A DNA stretch of 64,000 nt from JAJFUG01 sp964473155 (GCA_964473155.1 CAYYNT010000006.1:1-64000); one strand, 5' to 3'; shown: positions 24,226-33,649, counted from the first letter of the stretch. Numbers and translations are program-made. Notes: generated by a model not told the origin, from the sequence alone.

Positions 24226-26652
24226 ATGCGGAATACCACTGCCCTGTGTTGCGTATTTCTGATAATGTCGGTCCCGCTGTTTGCCGCGGGTGACAGCCGG
24301 GTATTGTCGGATTTCGAGAATCCGGCTGCGGCTTCGCTCTGGCGGGTGACTGACGGGACTTTCAGCCTGGAAGCGGTATCCGGCGGTCACGCCGGACGGA
24401 TCGAGTTCAACCTGCCATCCGAGGGCGCCCCGCGAGCGGCCGCTGTCCTGGTGCTGAACGGCAGCCTTCTTCCACGCAACGACTGGTCCGCCTGGGAGCG
24501 TATCGAGATGGACCTGGTCAACGCCAGCCGTGAAAAGGTGGGAGTGGTCTGCGACCTTCGGGACTCGACCGTGCGCTATGCCCACGACCTTTTTATCCTG
24601 AAACCGGGGGAGAGGAAAAAGGCCAGCCTGGATGTATCCGGCTTTTACCGCCGTATCCGCCCCGCTTACGGCAGCCGTGACGAAAAGGAGAACGAGAGGC
24701 CGCCGGTCATCCTTAGCCTGGTTCTTTCGCAGGACCGCCCCGGACGCGCCAACCCGCTGCTGGTGGACAACGTGCGCCTGGTGGCCGCTGAGCTTTCGCT
24801 TCATGAGGCGATGCTCTGCCCGGACCCGCTCAAGGGCGGCATGCTGGCGGTCCGCTGCGACCTTAACCGTCTGGCCCTGGTCGAGGCGCGCGTGTACGGG
24901 CCGGATGGATCGCTGGTGAAACGCCGCTATGAAGAAACGAAAAATTTCCACTGGCTCTGGGACTGCCGGGATGAGCTGGAAACGCTCACGCCCGGCCGTT
25001 ATCGCGCCGAGCTGATAGTGACTGATTGCAGGCAGGACCTGAGCACGGTTATCCGCCGCGACCTGGGCGCTTTCGAGGTGGCCCCTCCCGAGGACCGTCC
25101 GGAAATCGCCGCCTGGCAGGTTCCCACTACTCGCAAGGTCAGGCTGGATGACAACCCGGATTCAGACGCGGCGGTCTGGGAGCTTCCGGCGCGGGGCATG
25201 AAGACCGATGCCGCGCTCAGGGTTGAGATGGCGCGCGGAGAATACGAGGGCTGCCAGGTGGTGTTCCGGGTGCGGGACGCCGTGCGGCGGTTGAGCTTCT
25301 CGGTCGAGGACCTGAGGAACGTTGAAAGCAACTCGCCTTTCCCCAAAGAAGGGCTGGAAATACTTCAGGTTGGCTATGTCTTTACCCGCGACCCGGTGCG
25401 TTACGAGGTGGAGCGCATGGGCTGGTGGCCGGATGCCCTTCTGCCGGTGGAGCAGATGTTCGCCCGGCCGGGTGAGTGCATGCCGGTCTGGATCAACCTG
25501 AAATCATCCCGTGAAACCGGGGCCGGAACCTACCGCGGACGGCTGATCGTCAAAGCCGAGGGCATCGTTGCGGGTGAGATGCCACTGGAGGTTACGGTCC
25601 ATGACGCGGTCCTGCCCGAGAGCACGACAATCCGCACAGCTTTCACCACGGCCGAGGGCCTTTTCGCCGAGATCCACGGCGGCAAGCTTACCGACAGCCT
25701 GGAGATGAAATACCACACTTTCGTGGCCGAGCACCGCCTCAACCCTGACAATATCTACCGCAACCGCCCCCCCAAAATTGAGCTGGTGGAACATTTCGCG
25801 AAGAAAAACCAGCTCAACGCCTTCAACCTGATGTACGTGGGCGGGCGGGTCAACATGCGCGACCGGATCAGCACGGACAGCTATATCCAGGAACTGGCCG
25901 CCATCCTCGATCCTTACGTGGCCGAGCTCCGCAAGCGCGGCCTGGCCGATAAGGCCTACCTCTACGGATTCGACGAGATAGGGCCGGAGATGTTCGAGTC
26001 GATCCGCAAGGTGATGGGGTTCCTGAAGAAGCGCTATCCCGAGATACCGACTGTCACCACAGGCTATGACCCGACTTACGGCCATGACAGCGGCCTTCTG
26101 GACGAGGTGGATGTCTGGACGCCGCTCACCCCGAGCTATGACCTGGAGCGCGCCGAGGCCACCCGGAAGCGGGGCAAGGAGGTCTGGTGGTATATCTGTG
26201 TCTCTCCGCCGCACCCGTATGCGAACTGGTTTGTCGAGCACCCGGCGGTCGAGGCGCGCCTGATCTGGTGGATGACCTGGCAGCAGCGCGTTCCGGGATT
26301 CCTCTACTATCTGACAAACCTGCGCCATAGTCAGGAAAGCCTGATGCAGCTTACCGGCTGGAACAAAACGGACTGGAACCCGGCCTCGTGGCGCACGGCC
26401 AACGGTGACGGGTGTTTCATCTACAGCGGAACGGAGGGGCCGATCTCGACTATCCGTTTCGAGAACATCCGGGATGGGATCGAGGACACGGAACTGCTGT
26501 TCATGTTGCAGAAGAAAGCGGGGAGAGAGGCAGGGGAAAAGCTATGCGCGAAGCTTTTCAAAAGTGTGAAAGACTTCAGCACGGACACCGGGCTTTTCAG
26601 CCAGGTGCGAGGAGAACTGCTGCGGGCCGCAGCCGGGAAGCCGGAGCGGTAA
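24226..26652 (+). CDS. Secreted GH123/DUF4091-like glycoside hydrolase
   Basis: 809 residues from the ATG at 24226, preceded by GAGGGGAGG. Residues 1-21 form a signal peptide. An N-terminal beta-sandwich (about 25-190) is followed by a linker with 'PTTRKVRLDD'. The C-terminal half is a TIM-barrel DUF4091/GH123 domain: 'YLYGFDEIGPE' gives the Asp583-Glu584 pair expected of GH123 retaining N-acetyl-hexosaminidases that use substrate-assisted catalysis. Then come 'TTGYDPTYGHDSG', 'VWWYICVSPPHPYANWF' and 'IRFENIRDGIEDTELLF', the typical C-terminal motif. The substrate is probably a glycan with N-acetyl sugars, not proven. It is a likely partner of the MFS transporter upstream. Confidence 0.83.
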   Translation: MRNTTALCCVFLIMSVPLFAAGDSRVLSDFENPAAASLWRVTDGTFSLEAVSGGHAGRIEFNLPSEGAPRAAAVLVLNGSLLPRNDWSAWERIEMDLVNASREKVGVVCDLRDSTVRYAHDLFILKPGERKKASLDVSGFYRRIRPAYGSRDEKENERPPVILSLVLSQDRPGRANPLLVDNVRLVAAELSLHEAMLCPDPLKGGMLAVRCDLNRLALVEARVYGPDGSLVKRRYEETKNFHWLWDCRDELETLTPGRYRAELIVTDCRQDLSTVIRRDLGAFEVAPPEDRPEIAAWQVPTTRKVRLDDNPDSDAAVWELPARGMKTDAALRVEMARGEYEGCQVVFRVRDAVRRLSFSVEDLRNVESNSPFPKEGLEILQVGYVFTRDPVRYEVERMGWWPDALLPVEQMFARPGECMPVWINLKSSRETGAGTYRGRLIVKAEGIVAGEMPLEVTVHDAVLPESTTIRTAFTTAEGLFAEIHGGKLTDSLEMKYHTFVAEHRLNPDNIYRNRPPKIELVEHFAKKNQLNAFNLMYVGGRVNMRDRISTDSYIQELAAILDPYVAELRKRGLADKAYLYGFDEIGPEMFESIRKVMGFLKKRYPEIPTVTTGYDPTYGHDSGLLDEVDVWTPLTPSYDLERAEATRKRGKEVWWYICVSPPHPYANWFVEHPAVEARLIWWMTWQQRVPGFLYYLTNLRHSQESLMQLTGWNKTDWNPASWRTANGDGCFIYSGTEGPISTIRFENIRDGIEDTELLFMLQKKAGREAGEKLCAKLFKSVKDFSTDTGLFSQVRGELLRAAAGKPER

Positions 26653-26936
26653 AAACTGCACTCTGATTCCGATCCGTAAGGGGTTGTTAGAATACGTAAA
26701 TCTGGTCGAAAATCGGAAGCCTCCGGTGATAATAATGGCGTGCAGTTACGCAGAAAGACCGGCGCAGGGCCGTCCGGATTCAAATTATCACCAGGATGCT
26801 TCCATGAGTGAAATATGTTTCTTGGTTTTAATCACCAACTTTCCAATACGTTCTGACTCATTGAAACCACAATTCTCTTTGAAGCCAAAGATTCCAAATA
26901 GGATTTATTAATGAATCCGGATAAGAGAGATCAGAT

Positions 26937-28664
26937 ATGAGATGCCTATTGACGTCATGCTTCATGATCGTGGCATTTGGAGTTTCGTACTGCGCCGGCC
27001 AGTCGAACAACGAGATATTTATGAAAATGGTCGGGCCCGCTGTTGTATTTGACACCGTTTACAGCGTAAAATTTCTCCAGGGACAACCGAAACAAAAATT
27101 CTCGGTCGATTCCAACCACGATGGCCGGATCGATGTGATCTACTTTATTGACAACGATAAAAAGCATGGTGGAAAACGCTCTCCGCTGTTGGTAAAGATC
27201 GTCGATGAGGATGGTGACATGTACCTGACCAGCGAGGGGGACCAGGACAGCGACCTTTATATAGCAGACTGGTACGGGGACGGCTCGATCGATCGGGTTG
27301 TCGATTACCGGGATGTTGACGGCGACGACGATATGGACGAACAGTATCTGTACCAGTGGATTGAAGAGGATTATACGTATTTCTCCCCAAAGACATATCA
27401 GGGCCGGTCTTATTGCCTGACGTATGCGCAGGATATCGGTGACGACAACCGCCTGTGGCACCATGAGAATTACGAATACAGCCAATGGCGGACAGAATGG
27501 CTCTCTGATTTCAACGGGGATGAGATGTTCGTTTATCCATTCTATTTCGATTACGCGGCCGGCACGCTGACCCCGGCCTGCGAAATCTCCTTTTGTTTTT
27601 ACGATGCCGATGGGGATTCGATCTCCGAGGAAGCTGTCAGGTTCGAGGGTGCAAGGCGGCTCGCGGAAAGCCTTCGCTATAGCATGGACATAGACAATGA
27701 CGCCGATGCCATAACCCATCACGACTACGATTTTTCAATCACCAGTCTCGGACCGGTCGAACTGCCTGAGGCAGATTGTATGCGTTTGAATATCAGGGGA
27801 ATAATGACTGAGCCGATATTCGACTGGTCGAAAATGCGCCGTTTTTCCAAAAACCATGAATGGGGCCGGACATTGCTTACCTGGGACGAGAACGACAATA
27901 ACGTCGATCCGCGACCCGGCAGTCTGCACAACGAGCGATGGGAGGGCGTACTCAACCACGACAGCGAGTTCATGCCCCAAGTGGGCGGTCCCTCCTGCGG
28001 TCCTTTCAACAAGCGCAACGAGGTGGACCGTGACTTTTCTGGACGATTCAAATTCTACATTTCTCCCGTGGATAGGAGGATGCACCTGCTGGGTTCGGAA
28101 ATAGGATGGATCAAGGCGGATTATGACTACGACGGCAGGATTGACATGGTGATCTGGACGGAGGATACTGACGGAAACGGCTTTTTCGACACTTGGAAGT
28201 ACGATAATGACGCGGACGGCAATTATGACCTCGTGTACAGGATTACCGCCGATTCGAGCGAAACGCTGACTTTCGATTACCAGACTCTCCACAAAGCTTG
28301 GATGCCGCTGCTTGAAGAGGCGACGGCTCAGAACACTCGAATAATCAGTACGCTCAAAAACGTGCTGGGAAGATCGGGCGGATTGAAAGTCGCCAATCCG
28401 GTGGAAGATTATTTCGACAGTAGGTTGATCTCTTACGGCAAGGATTTTCGTCTCGGTGAGAAAATAAAGAACAGCCCGGCAGGCCGGAGATATTACCAGG
28501 ATCTTATCCGGATTTACTACTGGAACGCGGTTCGCGGGACAGAGTCTATCGCCCGGAAAGCCGGTTTCAGTGAACTGGAAAAAGCTTATGCGGAAGGCAG
28601 GTTTAACGAAGCTGCGAAAATGCTTGAAGTCATGGTCCCAGCCAATGGAGCGGGAAAGAAATGA
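26937..28664 (+). CDS. Secreted Asp-rich repeat protein, unknown function
   Basis: 575 residues with a signal peptide (about 1-21, 'LLTSCFMIVAFGVSYCAG'). I do not recognise a named family. It contains many calcium-loop-like segments: 'DSNHDGRIDVIYF', 'DEDGDMYL', 'DWYGDGSIDRVVDYRDVDGDDDMDE', 'DADGDSIS', 'DYDYDGRIDMVIW' and 'DTDGNGFFDTW'. They are spaced like thrombospondin-3/VCBS-type repeats that also describe hydrophobic beta strands. The last 100 residues are helical and lack such loops. Probably extracellular or periplasmic and calcium-stabilised. No operon partner is obvious. Confidence 0.65.
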   Translation: MRCLLTSCFMIVAFGVSYCAGQSNNEIFMKMVGPAVVFDTVYSVKFLQGQPKQKFSVDSNHDGRIDVIYFIDNDKKHGGKRSPLLVKIVDEDGDMYLTSEGDQDSDLYIADWYGDGSIDRVVDYRDVDGDDDMDEQYLYQWIEEDYTYFSPKTYQGRSYCLTYAQDIGDDNRLWHHENYEYSQWRTEWLSDFNGDEMFVYPFYFDYAAGTLTPACEISFCFYDADGDSISEEAVRFEGARRLAESLRYSMDIDNDADAITHHDYDFSITSLGPVELPEADCMRLNIRGIMTEPIFDWSKMRRFSKNHEWGRTLLTWDENDNNVDPRPGSLHNERWEGVLNHDSEFMPQVGGPSCGPFNKRNEVDRDFSGRFKFYISPVDRRMHLLGSEIGWIKADYDYDGRIDMVIWTEDTDGNGFFDTWKYDNDADGNYDLVYRITADSSETLTFDYQTLHKAWMPLLEEATAQNTRIISTLKNVLGRSGGLKVANPVEDYFDSRLISYGKDFRLGEKIKNSPAGRRYYQDLIRIYYWNAVRGTESIARKAGFSELEKAYAEGRFNEAAKMLEVMVPANGAGKK

Positions 28665-28728
28665 TGCTATGTGCAGGATTTGAACTGAGCGGCGAGCACG
28701 TTCCTCGCGGCTCTGCTGCGGGGCCCCT

Positions 28729-28794
28729 GAACAGTCTTTCTCCCTCGAAAAACCAGAAATGGTAGCCGGTTTCTTCGAAAAGTTCGAGTATAAA
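28729..28794 (-). pseudogene. Remnant of a creatininase-like gene
   Basis: On the minus strand the bases encode 'ELFEETGYHFWFFEGERLF', which matches 'ELFDETGHPFWFVEGERLL' of the intact creatininase-like protein encoded at 29082-30074. Nothing else of the gene survives. The match stops at the MITE-like element on its upstream side. It is a fragment of a former duplicate. Confidence 0.75.
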
Positions 28795-28923
28795 GGGCAG
28801 GCCCAAAAGTCTTAAATGTAGGGGCACGGCGCGCCGTGCCCCTACAGAACTGCTTTTATTTCAATCGGTTAGAGATTGCAGCAATTTTCAAAGAGCAAAA
28901 TCGGGGACTTTCGGGACAGCCCC
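28795..28923 (+). mobile_element. MITE-like element family A, copy 1
   Basis: 129 bp, nearly identical over its interior to 58732-58861. It contains a 30-bp perfect GC-rich palindrome (28817-28846). The right end is GACTTTCGGGACAGCCCC. The left end, 'GGGCAGGCCCAAAAGTCT', is slightly decayed relative to copy 2. Non-coding. It abuts the creatininase remnant. Confidence 0.78.
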
Positions 28924-29081
28924 CGGTCCATTTTGCGCAGCCAGGGGTGGCCGCGCCCGGCAACTTTTTGCACGATAGTGATTGATGTATCCAGGCTCGA
29001 AAAAAATCTCTGAGTTGCACCCGGTTGAAATTATTCAACTATTGACCGGACAGTCATGCTTCAAAATATACAATCAGACAT

Positions 29082-30074
29082 TTATTTTTCGTTCAGCCTT
29101 TCCGAAGCCTGGATGTAGCGGAACGGATGTTCGTCCAGCCAGCCGGAGTAACGGGTGAGCCGGGGCAGGATCGGGACGAGCAGATCGGCGCACTTGTCCA
29201 GCACTTCGACTGTCATATCAATGTCCGAGCGGCCTTTCCAGGTTATCCCCGCTGTGCCGTGATTGCCGTGATTGCCCTCCTCGTAGTACCTCCATCCGAC
29301 CTGGCCTTTTTCCCTTAACGCGACCACATCCGCGCGGATTTCCTCAGGCTGGTCTCCTTCCTCACCGCGTTTGGAATCGATCTCTTTGGCCCAGTCTGCG
29401 GCCGGGATGGGACGTTCGCGGCCCAGAATCCTCATCGCGGCCAGACAGAGCAGAGTCTCGCCGAAGTTTCCCGGATAACCCTCATAGATCGCTGAAACCG
29501 ACGGATCTTTAAGCAGCCTTTCTCCCTCCACGAACCAGAAAGGATGCCCGGTTTCATCGAACAGCTCACGCACCGCGACTATGCCGCCTGTATTTTCAGG
29601 AGTCGTTCCGCAGACAAGCACGGTTCGTTTGAATCCGGCATTGAACAGATCCAGCGCTATTTTTTTGAGAATTGACACCTGTTCGCCGACAGTGAAATGG
29701 ACAGTGCCGCGGAAAGTCTGTGGCGCTCCCGCCATTACCGTGTATGTCGGAGGGAAATAGAGGCCGTCCGCTTTTCGGGCCAGCAGATGACAAAGGGCCG
29801 TTGCCCAATGGGCATGCATTCCCATCGGAATGAAAGCTCCGTGGCCGCTGACAGGGCCGAAAGGAATTAGCGCCAGATCTCCACCGTCACGCAGGTAGAA
29901 TTCCACCTCCCGGCTTGTCATCTCATCGATCCGCCGCGTAAACCACTTGTCATCGTCTGCTGCGGCAATCTTCCGTTTTACATCTTCCGGGCTGCAGTAA
30001 GCGGAAGAACCATAAAGCGATGCACCAAAAGCAGCTGTTCCCGAGAGAAAATCTCTGCGCCGGATGGCCTTCAT
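29082..30074 (-). CDS. Exported creatininase-family protein with altered metal ligands
   Basis: 330 residues with a Tat-type signal ('IRRRDFLSGTAAFGASL'). The fold assignment rests on 'LALIPFGPVSGHGAFIPMGMHAHWATAL' and 'ILKKIALDLFNAGFKRTVLVCGTTPENTGGI'. Creatininase uses Glu34, His36, Asp45, His120 and Glu122 as metal ligands. Here the equivalents appear to be Ser76, His78 and His87, and the usual 'GHGGN' is 'GTTPEN'. Only one of the first three canonical ligands is kept. It may bind metal differently or have lost amidohydrolase chemistry. A broken copy lies just downstream. Confidence 0.8.
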   Translation of the reverse strand: MKAIRRRDFLSGTAAFGASLYGSSAYCSPEDVKRKIAAADDDKWFTRRIDEMTSREVEFYLRDGGDLALIPFGPVSGHGAFIPMGMHAHWATALCHLLARKADGLYFPPTYTVMAGAPQTFRGTVHFTVGEQVSILKKIALDLFNAGFKRTVLVCGTTPENTGGIVAVRELFDETGHPFWFVEGERLLKDPSVSAIYEGYPGNFGETLLCLAAMRILGRERPIPAADWAKEIDSKRGEEGDQPEEIRADVVALREKGQVGWRYYEEGNHGNHGTAGITWKGRSDIDMTVEVLDKCADLLVPILPRLTRYSGWLDEHPFRYIQASERLNEK

Positions 30075-30163
30075 TGTATGCCCTTTTCAAAGATTGTTAA
30101 GGCCGCCAAATATTAGGTCCTTAACTGCGGCATGTTTCTTCAGTGATAAAAATTACTGGAGTT

Positions 30164-31558
30164 CTATCTTTCCAGGGCCGGGACTTTGATATTCGCTCGG
30201 CGCTCACGCAGAAAACGCAGGTGCATGTCGCCCAGCCAGGGCTCCGGATGCGATGCATTCAGGTCTATGTCCGCCACGGCAATTCCCGGCCTGTTGGAGG
30301 CCTCGGCCAGCACCTCACCCCAGGGATCGAAAATGCGGCTCGGTTCCCCGCCGTAAATGCAGTCCACCAGGTGGACCTGGTTCTCGATGGCCCGTGCCCG
30401 GATGAGCGTTTTATTTCCGTCCCAGATGGGCAGGAAGATGATTTCCGCCCCCTGGGCGGCCAGCGCTCTGGCAGGGTCTACATATGTCACGTCCCAGCAG
30501 ATCATGATCCCGATACGGCCGAAATCCGTGTCGAACACCGGGTAGCCATCGCCCGGAGTCACTCCGGCCTCTATTTCCTCGCGCGGCAGGTAGACTTTAT
30601 GGTAGCGCCCGGCCACCAGACCCTTGCGGTCGATCAGCACTCCGGTGTTGTATATTGCGCTTCCGTCCAGTTCGCCCAGGGCCGCGACTATGTACATGTT
30701 GTACTTGCGGGCCAGCTCGCCCAGACGGCTGGTGGTGGGTCCAGGAATCGGCTCGGCGATTTTATCGTATCCGGGACGGCCTTTAATGCCCACCATGTTT
30801 ATGCCCTCTCCCAGGCAGACAATGTCGCAGCCTTTTTTCCCAGCCTCCTCAACCAGGGCGCAGAACTGCTCCACGCTGGCGGCGCTGTTTTCAGTCTCTT
30901 CGGGATAGCAGTTGACAGTGGCCACGCGCACCATGCGCTTGCCGGGGTCTTTCACCTCTTCCAGGCGGATGCCGTCCCACCAGAGACGGCCCTGCGGGCA
31001 GTAACTCAGGTACAGTTCGATATTGACCGAAGCCGCCTTCTCCGGGGCCTTGAACAGTCCGCCCGTACGCTGCCAGCCCTGTGCTGAGGGTGCTATTTCC
31101 GGGACATATTCCGGCTGCGCGGTGCGTTCACCCTTGTCATTCCGCCACTCCAGCCGGGCCAGGGCCTGCTGGCGCGGCCAGGGGACAAGCTCGGACGTAA
31201 AAGATGCGCTGAACCTGTACCAGTGGCCGGGCTGGATTCCGGGGACATTCTTCACCCAGCACCCGTGGGCCGAGCTGTTGGATGCCCCGCCGATGCCGAG
31301 ACTGCCCGCTCCGCCCAGGTTCGGGCTTGCGGCGATGAAGAACAGGGGGCGGGTGGCCTCGCGCTGGCTCCAGGCGCTCCAGCCATTCTGCGTGGTCCCG
31401 CTTTCAACTCCGGCCTGGAAAGAATCGCTGTCAAGAAGAGTTTTCACCGTTTCAACCGGGTTGTCCGGACGGACAGGAGCGGAAAAGGCCATGCTTGCGG
31501 CAATGAAAACAAACAAACAGAAAAGGCCGCATATTTTCGGGGTGCAAAAAGGTTTCAT
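30164..31558 (-). CDS. Exported nitrilase-fold carbon-nitrogen hydrolase
   Basis: 464 residues. The signal peptide is about residues 1-27. Residues about 45-205 form a beta-sandwich, carbohydrate-binding-like domain ('WYRFSASFTSE', 'VNIELYLSYCPQGRLWWDGIRLEEV'). The nitrilase domain follows from 210 with the triad Glu251 ('LGEGIN'), Lys321 ('YHKVYLP') and Cys354 ('IMICWDVTYVDPAR'). The family hydrolyses amides, nitriles or ureido groups. Export plus a sugar-binding-like domain is unusual for this mostly cytoplasmic superfamily and suggests an extracytoplasmic amide or N-acyl substrate. It sits directly upstream of the exported creatininase-like gene on the same strand, about 90 bases apart, perhaps one transcription unit. 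Confidence 0.87.
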   Translation of the reverse strand: MKPFCTPKICGLFCLFVFIAASMAFSAPVRPDNPVETVKTLLDSDSFQAGVESGTTQNGWSAWSQREATRPLFFIAASPNLGGAGSLGIGGASNSSAHGCWVKNVPGIQPGHWYRFSASFTSELVPWPRQQALARLEWRNDKGERTAQPEYVPEIAPSAQGWQRTGGLFKAPEKAASVNIELYLSYCPQGRLWWDGIRLEEVKDPGKRMVRVATVNCYPEETENSAASVEQFCALVEEAGKKGCDIVCLGEGINMVGIKGRPGYDKIAEPIPGPTTSRLGELARKYNMYIVAALGELDGSAIYNTGVLIDRKGLVAGRYHKVYLPREEIEAGVTPGDGYPVFDTDFGRIGIMICWDVTYVDPARALAAQGAEIIFLPIWDGNKTLIRARAIENQVHLVDCIYGGEPSRIFDPWGEVLAEASNRPGIAVADIDLNASHPEPWLGDMHLRFLRERRANIKVPALER

Positions 31559-31646
31559 TTCCGGACCTCCTTAAGAGAGTCAGATTATCTGGAATATATG
31601 GATGTTCTTAATTATTCGACGCCAAAGATTCCAAGCTTGTTCTTAA

Positions 31647-31825
31647 TTAAAAGTTTGTTGATTTATTGGATCAAATCTCCCGCTCCCCCTTTTGTCAGGG
31701 GGGAGGAACGGCCGCCACCTCAGGCTATCTGCAACTGCTTGACAGTATGGGGATTGCAGACCTCCTTAACAAAGCAGGGGAAAACAGAGGTTGTGTTTTC
31801 AAGCATCTTTCAACACGCCTTTAAA
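31647..31825 (+). repeat. MITE-like repeat family B, copy 3
   Basis: About 179 bp. It starts TTAAAAGTTTGTTGATTTAT and ends 'TTTCAACACGCCTTTAAA', whose complement resembles the left end. The interior keeps 'GGGGGGAGGAACGGCC' and 'CACCTCAGGCTATCTGCAAC'. Non-coding. Same family as 2045-2223 and 14035-14210. Confidence 0.68.
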
Positions 31826-32268
31826 CTTCCTGAGAAACGAAAAGATACTGATAGAATAATAGCTGAAGCTGCCTGCCGGCGCCAGAGTCAGACAGCATAT
31901 CTTGGGGACCTCCCCTTGATTTTACAAGGAAAGATTTTATTTTAATTAATAATGTGCACCTTTTACACACCAGTCTTTAAGGGAATCAAAGCTTGTGTTC
32001 ATTAATTGGGATGTTGGCTGGCAAAGACTCTAAATACACACGCTTTCGATCTCCAAATATCAATTTTATTCTCCAGGGAAAGTTTTGCAGGGGGCAGCAG
32101 GATGATATTCCTGTTATACCTGCATGTATTGTGAGTTCCAGGCGCAAAAGATTGGGATTTTGTTATCTGCGCGGATAATATAAAAGATATGCAAAGATAT
32201 TTCGGTAATCTGATAAATGGCTGATTAAGTCAGAAGTGATCTCAAAGAAACATGGCCGTCGTTTCGCA

Positions 32269-32297
32269 TTGAATTTTCATCCCGATAGCATTAGAAT
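32269..32297 (+). promoter_or_regulatory. Candidate sigma-70 promoter of the HD-GYP gene
   Basis: TTGAAT (32269-32274) and TAGAAT (32292-32297) are separated by 17 bases and lie 50 bases before the HD-GYP start codon. The -10 box matches at 5 of 6 positions. Confidence 0.5.
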
Positions 32298-32346
32298 TAT
32301 TTCACATGTAATTCTGACTTTTTAAGACTTAAGGAATGGACAAGGG

Positions 32347-33630
32347 ATGAAAGAAGAGTTCTTTCCAGTGCCCCTAAAACGGATAGTCGTGGATTCCATC
32401 CCCGATTTTCCCCTCTATATAAAGCAGAAAGAGCGCTACGTTCTTTTCCGCGGCGCGAATTACGCTTTTGCGCATGAAAACCTCGAAAACCTGATGCGTA
32501 ACAATGTTGTTTCTTTGTATGTGGCCAAGACTGACATTAATCTCTACGAAAAATACCGCGAGAGAATGCGGTCCGAGGACGAGAAACATTCGAAAGGCAG
32601 GGGTTTCGACGGTATTTTCCTGGACCATGAAGAAGTCGAGCGGTATTACAACGTTATAGATAATTTCCACGTTATCGATCAGCGTTTGCTTGAAGCCGGG
32701 ATGAAAGTGAATTTTCCAGTCTTTTTTCACGAGAACAACGATGTTCACTTGTTCCCGGAATTTGACGATGGAAGCGGCGGACCCTGGGAGATCACTCCGG
32801 CTGTTGTGACATGCTCGAAGCCGCTGATGATTCGCAAGGATGATGTAAACGCCTACCGGTCGTTCGTTGAGCAACTGATGAACACCTCGATGGGCAGTGA
32901 GAGAACCGAGCTCGAGATGGTGCGGAAAAAGGCCAACGTGCTGCGCGAAATGACAAAAATGGTGGTTCAGGACGTGCTGGATGATCCGCGCAGCGGCGAA
33001 AAGATAAAAGATGTCAGCGAATCGGTGCAGGGGCTGGTGGGGTTCATCCTGGACAATGAGACGTCCTACTATTCCTTGATGCGCATAAGCTCTCACGATT
33101 TTTATACATACATTCATTCGCTCAATGTCTGCACGCTCAGCGTGGGGCTGGGTTCGGCGATCGGATTGCCACAGAAGCCGGACTTGGAACAGCTTGGCCT
33201 TGGCGCCATGCTGCATGATTTGGGAAAGAGTCAGGTCGATTCACATTTGATTAACAAGCCCGGCCGCCTGACCGAGGAGGAGTTCGCCCAGATGCGCAAC
33301 CATGTCATGCTGGGCGTGGACTTGCTTAAAAATCATCACAAACTGCCCCACAGGGTCCTTGAACCGGTGGCCCAGCATCACGAGAAACTGTCAGGTATTG
33401 GCTATCCTCTCGGGATCAAGGGTGAACAGCTTACTCAATTCGGCCGTATATCATCTATTGTGGACATTTACGACGCTCTCACGACCAAGCGCTCATACAA
33501 GGCTGCGTTTTCTCCTTTCGAAGCGCTCAGTTTCCTGTCCAAAACAGAAGCCGATTACGACAAGGGCCTTCTGCGAGCTTTCATCATGATGCTTGGCAAG
33601 CAGATTGAGCAGGAAAAGAAGATGGCCTGA
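32347..33630 (+). CDS. HD-GYP domain protein (cyclic di-GMP phosphodiesterase type)
   Basis: 427 residues. The N-terminal about 190 residues resemble a DUF3391/PilZ-like sensory segment. The HD-GYP domain follows at about 240-410. It shows the upstream His of 'SSHDFYTYIHSLNVCTLS', the HD pair His290-Asp291 in 'HDLGKSQV', 'NKPGRLTEEEFAQMRNHVMLG', 'AQHHEKLSGIGYP' with GYP at 352-354, and 'SIVDIYDALTTKRSYK'. All metal and signature residues are present, so it is expected to hydrolyse cyclic di-GMP. It lacks a receiver domain and membrane segments. It lies just upstream of a hybrid kinase but has its own promoter-like sequence. Confidence 0.92.
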   Translation: MKEEFFPVPLKRIVVDSIPDFPLYIKQKERYVLFRGANYAFAHENLENLMRNNVVSLYVAKTDINLYEKYRERMRSEDEKHSKGRGFDGIFLDHEEVERYYNVIDNFHVIDQRLLEAGMKVNFPVFFHENNDVHLFPEFDDGSGGPWEITPAVVTCSKPLMIRKDDVNAYRSFVEQLMNTSMGSERTELEMVRKKANVLREMTKMVVQDVLDDPRSGEKIKDVSESVQGLVGFILDNETSYYSLMRISSHDFYTYIHSLNVCTLSVGLGSAIGLPQKPDLEQLGLGAMLHDLGKSQVDSHLINKPGRLTEEEFAQMRNHVMLGVDLLKNHHKLPHRVLEPVAQHHEKLSGIGYPLGIKGEQLTQFGRISSIVDIYDALTTKRSYKAAFSPFEALSFLSKTEADYDKGLLRAFIMMLGKQIEQEKKMA

Positions 33631-33649
33631 GCAAGATTTTTCGCCCTCC

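Larger units (their letters stand above)
28665..29081. other. Intergenic region with gene remnant and MITE
   Basis: These 417 bases hold a decayed creatininase-like fragment (about 28729-28794) directly beside a MITE-like element (28795-28923). The rest (28924-29081) shows no gene. Confidence 0.6.
31559..32346. other. Long intergenic region with MITE-like repeat and promoter
   Basis: These 788 bases carry family-B repeat copy 3 (31647-31825) and a candidate promoter near the HD-GYP gene (32269-32297). Short open frames here (for example 31993-32178) lack ribosome sites and any family resemblance. The stretch 31830-32260 is AT-rich and shows nothing I can name. Confidence 0.5.

Noticed and set aside
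31993..32178. 61-residue open frame in the long intergenic gap
   Set aside because: No ribosome site, no recognisable family and unremarkable composition.
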